Source of the DNA: a virus | IMG/VR virus record: IMGVR_UViG_3300048918_000369 | Span: 1-26,337 of that record | Length of the DNA: 26,337 nt | Reading direction: 5' to 3' (one strand) | Shown: in pieces, positions 21,408-26,337 of the stretch | Layout: every line of letters starts with the position of its first letter | Numbering within the stretch: the stretch's first letter is position 1 | Made by a program: the position numbers and the translations under genes | Notes under the pieces: model-generated | The model's database searches: none | Told to the model about the DNA's origin: nothing | The model's input: only the letters and a program-made list of their open reading frames with translations

Positions 21408-22535
21408 ATGTTTACGATACCTACAGTAGATCAACTATATAACAGCATCATATCCCGCATGCAGGTGACATTCGGGATCACCATATTCACATTCGGTAAA
21501 GTGTTTTTCCGTGCACTGGCGATAGTATTTGCCGGATTGCTGAAAGGCCTATGGCTGGCGCTGGGGCTGCTGCAAAAGGAACTGTTTGTAGACCTATGCA
21601 GCGCGGAGCAGCTGATACGTATAGGGTTTAAGAAGATAGGCCGCGGCCCAAACCAGCCGACACAGGGCAAGTATTCTGTTACGGTGACGGGAGCTATAGG
21701 TGCGGTGATAGATGGTGTTATTACTGCGAAGAGCGACGATAACTCGATGAACCCAGGGCAGCTGTATGCAGTGGAGGGCGCACCGATAACACTTTCGGCC
21801 ACCAGCCAGGACATAGCAATAAGGGCACTTGAAGGAGGGCTGGAAAGTAAGCTTGCCGTTGGTGACACGCTGACATTTACCGCGCCTATACCAAATGTGA
21901 ATGCCGGCATGGTGGTGACCGCTGAAACAGTGGCACCTGTGGCGGCAGAGGCGATAGAGGATTACCGTAAAGTAGTGCTGGCCAGCTTCAGGATATCGGC
22001 GGGTAGCTGGAGCGCAGCGGATTACAGGCTGGTGGGCATCAATGTGGCCGGCGTAGCGAACATATATGCCTACCCAGTGAGTGGCAATGCCACCCATATC
22101 AATGTATTTATAGAGGCAATACTGGCAGATAGCTCCGACGCCCATGGCACTCCGACGCCCACAATAATTGACAACGTTGAGGCTGCATTGGAAGTAAAGA
22201 GGCCAGCGCAGGCGGTGCCAGCTTACCTGCCCATAGTCATAAAAACGGTGGCGCTAAACGTGGCGACCTCAACATTTACCACAGGGGAGAAGAATACAAT
22301 ATTGAACGCCATGCGAGACTACGTATCGCAGGTGCGGCCATTTATACCTGCAGTAGATCCGGTGGCAGACCGTAAGGACGTGTTTGATGTGAATGCCGCT
22401 ATCAGTGTGATCGTGGCTGCATTCCCAGGGCGCGCATTTGGGGCAGTGACTATGACCGTAGATGGAGTGAGTATGGCGTCATACCTATTCGATAATGGCG
22501 AAATACCATGGTTGGATGATATTACTTATGTATAA
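21408..22535 (+). CDS. baseplate J/gp47-like protein
   Basis: The 375-residue protein matches the baseplate J family: helical N-terminus, a central AEAIEDYRKVVLASFRISAG with the following SAADYRLVGINVAGVANIYAYP, and a C-terminal EVKRPAQAVPAYLPIVIKTV. J proteins are wedge components of contractile-tail baseplates. The position after the gp46-like gene matches the Mu order 46-47-48. Confidence 0.85.
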   Translation: MFTIPTVDQLYNSIISRMQVTFGITIFTFGKVFFRALAIVFAGLLKGLWLALGLLQKELFVDLCSAEQLIRIGFKKIGRGPNQPTQGKYSVTVTGAIGAVIDGVITAKSDDNSMNPGQLYAVEGAPITLSATSQDIAIRALEGGLESKLAVGDTLTFTAPIPNVNAGMVVTAETVAPVAAEAIEDYRKVVLASFRISAGSWSAADYRLVGINVAGVANIYAYPVSGNATHINVFIEAILADSSDAHGTPTPTIIDNVEAALEVKRPAQAVPAYLPIVIKTVALNVATSTFTTGEKNTILNAMRDYVSQVRPFIPAVDPVADRKDVFDVNAAISVIVAAFPGRAFGAVTMTVDGVSMASYLFDNGEIPWLDDITYV

Positions 22536-22546
22536 ACAGAGGCGAA

Positions 22547-23302
22547 ATGTATAGGAGTGTGTTCAGGTGGCTTGCACGATTGTTCTATCCCAAAGGGAGG
22601 GCATATGCTGCGCCTATGGGCGGCCCTGTAGACCAGGTGCACGATGTATTGTCGCAAAGCCTCGATGACGTATATAAGGCCATAAAGCAGCTGCGTGATG
22701 CTGCAATACCCGGCAATGCGAAGACCGTAGAGGAAGCGGGATACTGGTACCGTATGCTCGGGATATACAACAGCGGGAGCGTGGCGCTTGACGATATGAA
22801 TGCCGCAATCGTGCAAAAATATAACTACCCCGGCGATGAAATATACCGGCAGCATGTAGCATTTATAGAAGCGAAGCTGCGACTGGCGGGGTTTGACGTG
22901 CGCGTAAACGAGAACCTGTTTCAAAACAATTCGGGAGATACCGTATCGCTGCCAACGATGAACATGGCAATAAAGCCAACGATGGCCAGCAGCTATACCT
23001 ATTGTGGTAGCAGCATGTGCGGCGGTGGCGGCTACCAACAAAAGGCGGTGCGGTACCTGGAACAGGAGAAGGATATAACATTTGATGCCGGACCATACTA
23101 CCGCTGCACCATTTTCATTAGTGGCGATTGGTACAGAGGAGCGAGGGTGAGCCCGCGGACAATGTGCGGCAGCACCTATTGCGGGCATGATCACCTTACG
23201 GTAGCCACTGTGCCTGCAGTGCGTAAAGTAGAGTTCAGGCAGCTGGTAATACAACTAAAACAGGCTACGCATGTGGCGTACCTATTCGTTCAATATTCAT
23301 AA
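22547..23302 (+). CDS. gp48-like (YmfQ/DUF2313) tail protein
   Basis: The 251-residue protein starts with YPKGRAYA, followed by a helical region with WYRMLGIYNS and LRLAGFDVRVNENLF, as in Mu gp48/YmfQ proteins. It then has two Cys-containing loops (CGSSMCGGGG and MCGSTYCGHD) and a strand-rich end (VEFRQLVIQLKQATHVAYLF). These proteins link baseplate wedge to fibres. It follows the J gene by 11 bases. Confidence 0.7.
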   Translation: MYRSVFRWLARLFYPKGRAYAAPMGGPVDQVHDVLSQSLDDVYKAIKQLRDAAIPGNAKTVEEAGYWYRMLGIYNSGSVALDDMNAAIVQKYNYPGDEIYRQHVAFIEAKLRLAGFDVRVNENLFQNNSGDTVSLPTMNMAIKPTMASSYTYCGSSMCGGGGYQQKAVRYLEQEKDITFDAGPYYRCTIFISGDWYRGARVSPRTMCGSTYCGHDHLTVATVPAVRKVEFRQLVIQLKQATHVAYLFVQYS

Positions 23303-23310
23303 TTAATACT

Positions 23311-23919
23311 ATGGCAAAGAAGCTATTAAATTTTCCTAACTCCCCGGGCGCATCGAGTGCGTTCCCGTATTCTACGATCGTAGACGAGTCGGCGCCGGGT
23401 GCAGCTGATGGCACACCGCTCGATCTGGTTACGCTCAGTGATCTATTCCAGCTGATGGCCAGGGCGATGGCGCAGAGTGGTATAACGCCCAATGACCTTG
23501 TGGACAATGCTGATAATGGCTGGCAACTGGCAAAGGCGTTTGGCCTTGAGGCGTGGAATGATGGTGGTACGCCAACGCTGACACCGAATACAGGTACCGT
23601 GACCGTAGATGCGGGTGATGTGCTGGCTAACAGATGGCGCCTAGTAGGACGTACGCTGCAATGGCAGATAGCGCTGCAGTCGGTAACCGTATCCGGTTCG
23701 CCTGCGACCATAACGATACCGTTGCCCGCGGAGATCACGGCCATGGGCTTAAACTTCCAGCACCAGCATTACAGGCATGGGATATACAATATCACCGACT
23801 ACATGCTGGTGAGCACTGTAGGTAACCATATTGCATTAGCAGAGAAATCGCTGGGCACATTTGCCAACGGTACGAATAACCAGGTATTCCACATTGATAT
23901 CGTAGCCGAGCTAGCTTAA
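23311..23919 (+). CDS. tail fibre-like or other small structural protein
   Basis: The 202-residue product is Thr/Ala/Gly-rich and strand-rich, starting with FPNSPGASSAFPYSTIVDES, a common shape for N-terminal parts of phage fibre proteins; it has no named domain. It is last in the plus-strand run and shares its TAA stop with that of the minus-strand lipoprotein (TTAA overlap). Fibre, spike or head-decoration are the options. Confidence 0.5.
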   Translation: MAKKLLNFPNSPGASSAFPYSTIVDESAPGAADGTPLDLVTLSDLFQLMARAMAQSGITPNDLVDNADNGWQLAKAFGLEAWNDGGTPTLTPNTGTVTVDAGDVLANRWRLVGRTLQWQIALQSVTVSGSPATITIPLPAEITAMGLNFQHQHYRHGIYNITDYMLVSTVGNHIALAEKSLGTFANGTNNQVFHIDIVAELA

Positions 23920-24326
23920 CGCTGGATCGGATTGTCGATAGTCATGTAGATGTAGTCGGGGCTGAAATACTTAAGATTAATAACCCACCGAGTAGAATTG
24001 CTAGCCTGTATGCTTGAAGCGCCATTTAATAGTAGGACCTGCTTTACAGTGCCGTTAAGGAGCTTAACGGTTACCATGTTGCCTGCGGTGGTAGGCGTGA
24101 CTATGTTGACCTCATTACCAATCACGGCGTTTTTAAGGTCGATATTGATCGTGTTGATATCGGCGGTAGTGCGCGAGGTGTACGTGATATCGGAATTGCT
24201 GCGGAAGTTGACCGTATCGCCATCCATCTGGTTGTGCGTTGCGGCGGCAGTAGGAGTTGGCGTTGTTGTTTTTGAGCAGGATGCAAGGCAAGCGACAGCC
24301 GCCAGCATGAAGATAGTTTTTTTCAT
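23916..24326 (-). CDS. prophage lipoprotein
   Basis: The start at 24326 gives MKKTIFMLAAVACLASC, a typical type II signal peptide with lipobox LASC and lipid-attached Cys17. The mature part begins with a Thr/Pro-rich linker and then has regular beta strands (about 120 residues). A longer frame upstream lacks a signal and runs into the promoter. The gene is opposite to its neighbours and has its own promoter. Phage lipoproteins of this size often block superinfection; that role is inferred only from context. Confidence 0.75.
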   Translation of the reverse strand: MKKTIFMLAAVACLASCSKTTTPTPTAAATHNQMDGDTVNFRSNSDITYTSRTTADINTINIDLKNAVIGNEVNIVTPTTAGNMVTVKLLNGTVKQVLLLNGASSIQASNSTRWVINLKYFSPDYIYMTIDNPIQR

Positions 24327-24330
24327 GTTA

Positions 24331-24366
24331 GTGTTGTTTTGTATTGAGTGGTACGAAGCAAATATA
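24331..24366 (-). promoter_or_regulatory. lipoprotein promoter and shared leader
   Basis: On the minus strand TATATTTG (24359-24366) is preceded 16 bases upstream by TTTTTG and followed after five bases by the leader motif (24332-24353). The start codon is only a few bases beyond the motif. Confidence 0.6.
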
Positions 24367-24389
24367 CTAACAATTGTTATGCCAAAAAT

Positions 24390-25175
24390 ATGCGGGTAGT
24401 TATAGACATGCGGGCGGTGCGGCAATATGGCGATCGGTTAATAGCCGTGAGCCGTAGCGCGTATCCTGTAGTAATACGGCAGACCCTGAACAGTACCGCA
24501 TACGACCAAAAGCAGCGGACCATGCCGGCGGCTACCAACATATTTACCCAGCGTAAGCAATCGTTTTTTAAAGCTAACAGTAAGGTGGTGGCCGCGCAGG
24601 GGTTTGACATTAATACCATGGTGGCCGTGGTGGGCTTTGCCCCGAAAGCTGGTGATAAAAGCCACGCGGTAGAGGACCTGGAGCAACAGGAGCACGGCGG
24701 CGAGATAGGTAACCGCGCCTTTGTGCCACTGGCAGCGGCGCGCACGAGCCGATCGTGGAACCGGATGGTAAAGGCTAACCTGCGGCTGGCGCAGATAAAC
24801 GAGCAGATGGTGGATAGCCGCAACGTGAAGATGAAGCGGAAATACAGCACCGGCAAGAATAAGCGGCAACAATGGATAAAGAGCGCCATATATGCAGGTA
24901 AAGGTGGGCTAGTGCTGGGCACCGATCGCAAGAAAGGTAGCAGGCTATTGCTGTATATAAACAGTGTGCACCGGCTGAAGGGCAACAGGAGCGGAAGAAC
25001 AAAGGGAGATACCGTGATCAATGCTACGCCAGTGTACCAAGTGAAGCGCGGGCGAAAGGTAATGGTGCATGGCCGCAACTTTATGGAGAAGGCCAGCATG
25101 GCCAGTGCCGAAACGATGCAGACGACATTTAACCGGCTGGCGGCAGACAAAATATATAAAGAGCTTAAGAAATGA
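24390..25175 (+). CDS. probable tail completion or minor tail protein
   Basis: The start at 24390 (MRVVIDMRAVRQYGDRL) is preferred over the ATG at 24348, which lies in the lipoprotein promoter. The 261-residue protein is basic, with a helical N-terminal half (PVVIRQTLNSTAYDQKQRTM) and strand-rich end. The pattern of a conserved early Pro and TLN..A motif occurs in tail completion-like phage proteins, but no family is certain. It is coupled to the next gene by an ATGA overlap. Confidence 0.5.
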   Translation: MRVVIDMRAVRQYGDRLIAVSRSAYPVVIRQTLNSTAYDQKQRTMPAATNIFTQRKQSFFKANSKVVAAQGFDINTMVAVVGFAPKAGDKSHAVEDLEQQEHGGEIGNRAFVPLAAARTSRSWNRMVKANLRLAQINEQMVDSRNVKMKRKYSTGKNKRQQWIKSAIYAGKGGLVLGTDRKKGSRLLLYINSVHRLKGNRSGRTKGDTVINATPVYQVKRGRKVMVHGRNFMEKASMASAETMQTTFNRLAADKIYKELKK

Positions 25176-26337
25176 GTTGGTTAGCAGATATAACGACTGA
25201 TCTTGTCATCTCTACCGGAGACAATAAGGTGTATACCCCAGACTGGATAAATGCCACCAAGGGGCGCGGCTATAACATAGCACGCTTTGAGTTCTCGGGT
25301 ATTCCAGGCACACAGGTAGACCGTGGGGAGGAGATGGGTGCACAGTATAACATGGAAGTATTCTTCCAGGGGGAAGATCACCTGGACGTGGCCAAGGATT
25401 TTGAGCGCAGCGCGGCCAATAAGAACCCATGGACCATAACGCACCCCTACTATGGGCAGCTACTGGTGCAGCCATTGGAACTGACACTGGACAACACCGC
25501 CATGAACGTGACGCGCGTGATAGTGCCGGTAATGGAGACCCTAAGCGCCAAGGCGCTGCAGGCGGTGATCAGCAGAGTAGACAAGGTGGTAGCAGATGCA
25601 CCAATAGCCCAGGCAACCGTATCGAGCTCATACCTGACGGAGGTACCAGTGCCGAAAGTAAGCACCATACAGAGGCTGGCCGCTGATGTTAAGATAGCCC
25701 GTGATAAGGTGACCAGCATCATACAAACCGCAAAGGATGCGGCAGACCTGAGTAACTACTACGACACCTTTGATGCGGCAGTGAACTGTACCGCCTATGA
25801 TATGGCCACCATCATAGATGCGGCAGGTAGCGTGCTGGGCTTGCTGTCGGGGGTGAATGCAAGTGTTACGAACAGATTGGATGCTATCTCGGGAGCATAT
25901 GGAGAGATAAGCGATGCGGTAGACAACTTCATCGCTAAAGGGTTGAAGCTTGCAAAGCAACTGAAAAAGAACTACGAGCATAACGGCGGATGGCTGGTGA
26001 TAGGAGCATGTGTATCGACTGTGACCAACTACAACTATGCGAGTCGTAAGGAGGTGGCGCAAGTGATGGATACAGTAGTGAACCTGTATAACGACTATGT
26101 GCGGCACCTGGACACCATACAAAGCGCTGATGGCGGGGACGTAGATTCGTATGTACCGGATCCTGATAGTGTACAGGGGGTAACGGATATACTCGACACA
26201 ACGATAGCTGCACTGCTGGAGATAGCAAGTGACGCAAAGCAGGAGCGGACAAAGACGCTGGACGCAGACAGCAATGTGATGCTGGAGGCGTATGCGCTAT
26301 ACCCGGATATGGAGCTGGACGTTGCACTGGACCTGCT
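25172..26337 (+). CDS. DNA-circularisation N (Mu N-like) protein, 5' part
   Basis: The frame starts at ATG 25172, overlapping the previous stop, and stays open to the window end, giving at least 388 residues. The N-terminal 120 residues (IARFEFSGIPGTQVDRGEEM, then AQYNMEVFFQGEDH, then ITHPYYGQLLVQPLELTL) follow the pattern of the DNA-circularisation N family, the N-terminus of Mu gpN, a baseplate hub or tail component. The rest is mainly helical. Mu N is about 490 residues, so the C-terminus is probably not far outside the window. Confidence 0.7.
   Translation, partial: MSWLADITTDLVISTGDNKVYTPDWINATKGRGYNIARFEFSGIPGTQVDRGEEMGAQYNMEVFFQGEDHLDVAKDFERSAANKNPWTITHPYYGQLLVQPLELTLDNTAMNVTRVIVPVMETLSAKALQAVISRVDKVVADAPIAQATVSSSYLTEVPVPKVSTIQRLAADVKIARDKVTSIIQTAKDAADLSNYYDTFDAAVNCTAYDMATIIDAAGSVLGLLSGVNASVTNRLDAISGAYGEISDAVDNFIAKGLKLAKQLKKNYEHNGGWLVIGACVSTVTNYNYASRKEVAQVMDTVVNLYNDYVRHLDTIQSADGGDVDSYVPDPDSVQGVTDILDTTIAALLEIASDAKQERTKTLDADSNVMLEAYALYPDMELDVALDL

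Noticed and set aside
24377-25150. 257-residue minus-strand frame opposite the tail completion-like gene
   Set aside because: Its composition is unlike a real protein, and the plus-strand gene is coupled by ATGA to the Mu N-like gene.

Overview
The window looks like part of the genome of a tailed phage or prophage with a contractile (Mu/P2-like) tail, from a Bacteroidota host. Evidence for the host: minus-strand promoter-like sites with the TAnnTTTG-type -7 box used by Bacteroidota, AT-rich leaders, a BspA-type leucine-rich repeat protein, and small phage families such as DUF3127 and DUF1376 that I associate with this phylum. No integrase, transposase, repressor, portal or capsid gene is visible, so both ends of the element lie outside the window. 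The temperate lifestyle is inferred from two apparent moron cassettes, not from an integrase.

Layout. Bases 1-598: 3' end of a gene with BspA-like leucine-rich repeats. 792-2929: replication block with a stand-alone DnaA domain IV protein, a DUF1376-type initiator whose gene carries regularly spaced TGTTATAACA palindromes (candidate lambda-O-like origin), and a third replication-like protein. 2919-9805: accessory and DNA-metabolism genes, namely a Cys-rich 46-residue protein, two hypotheticals, an adenine methyltransferase, an SSB-like DUF3127 protein, a candidate terminase small subunit, a RuvC-like resolvase, an ASCH-like protein, a C5-cytosine methyltransferase and a zinc-binding protein with an SSB-like tail tip. 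9815-14503: small genes around the large terminase (GpA family); three of the small genes are preceded by the same hairpin/Shine-Dalgarno element. A strong intrinsic terminator closes this block at about 14.59 kb.

14.5-15.5 kb is a control region: a minus-strand RadC/JAMM gene with its own promoter, an inverted-repeat element and several strong hairpins. 15490-23919 is the tail operon: sheath, tube, tail assembly chaperone with a -1 frameshift extension, tape measure, gp46-like fusion, baseplate J (gp47-like), gp48-like and a fibre-like protein. A minus-strand lipoprotein gene with the same promoter-leader as radC is inserted next, followed by a tail-completion-like protein and the start of a Mu N-like (DNA-circularisation N family) protein that runs off the right end.

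How the genes fit together: the initiator and DnaA-like proteins would start replication, the SSB-like and RuvC-like proteins would process replication intermediates, the methylases probably protect the DNA from restriction, the terminase would package it, and the tail genes follow the canonical sheath-tube-chaperone-tape measure order. The two minus-strand genes share one promoter-leader design and look like independently expressed lysogeny genes. The features least explained by known families are the palindrome array in the initiator gene, the shared minus-strand leader, a 63-65 base structured intergenic RNA-like repeat present twice, and the hairpin/Shine-Dalgarno element present three times.
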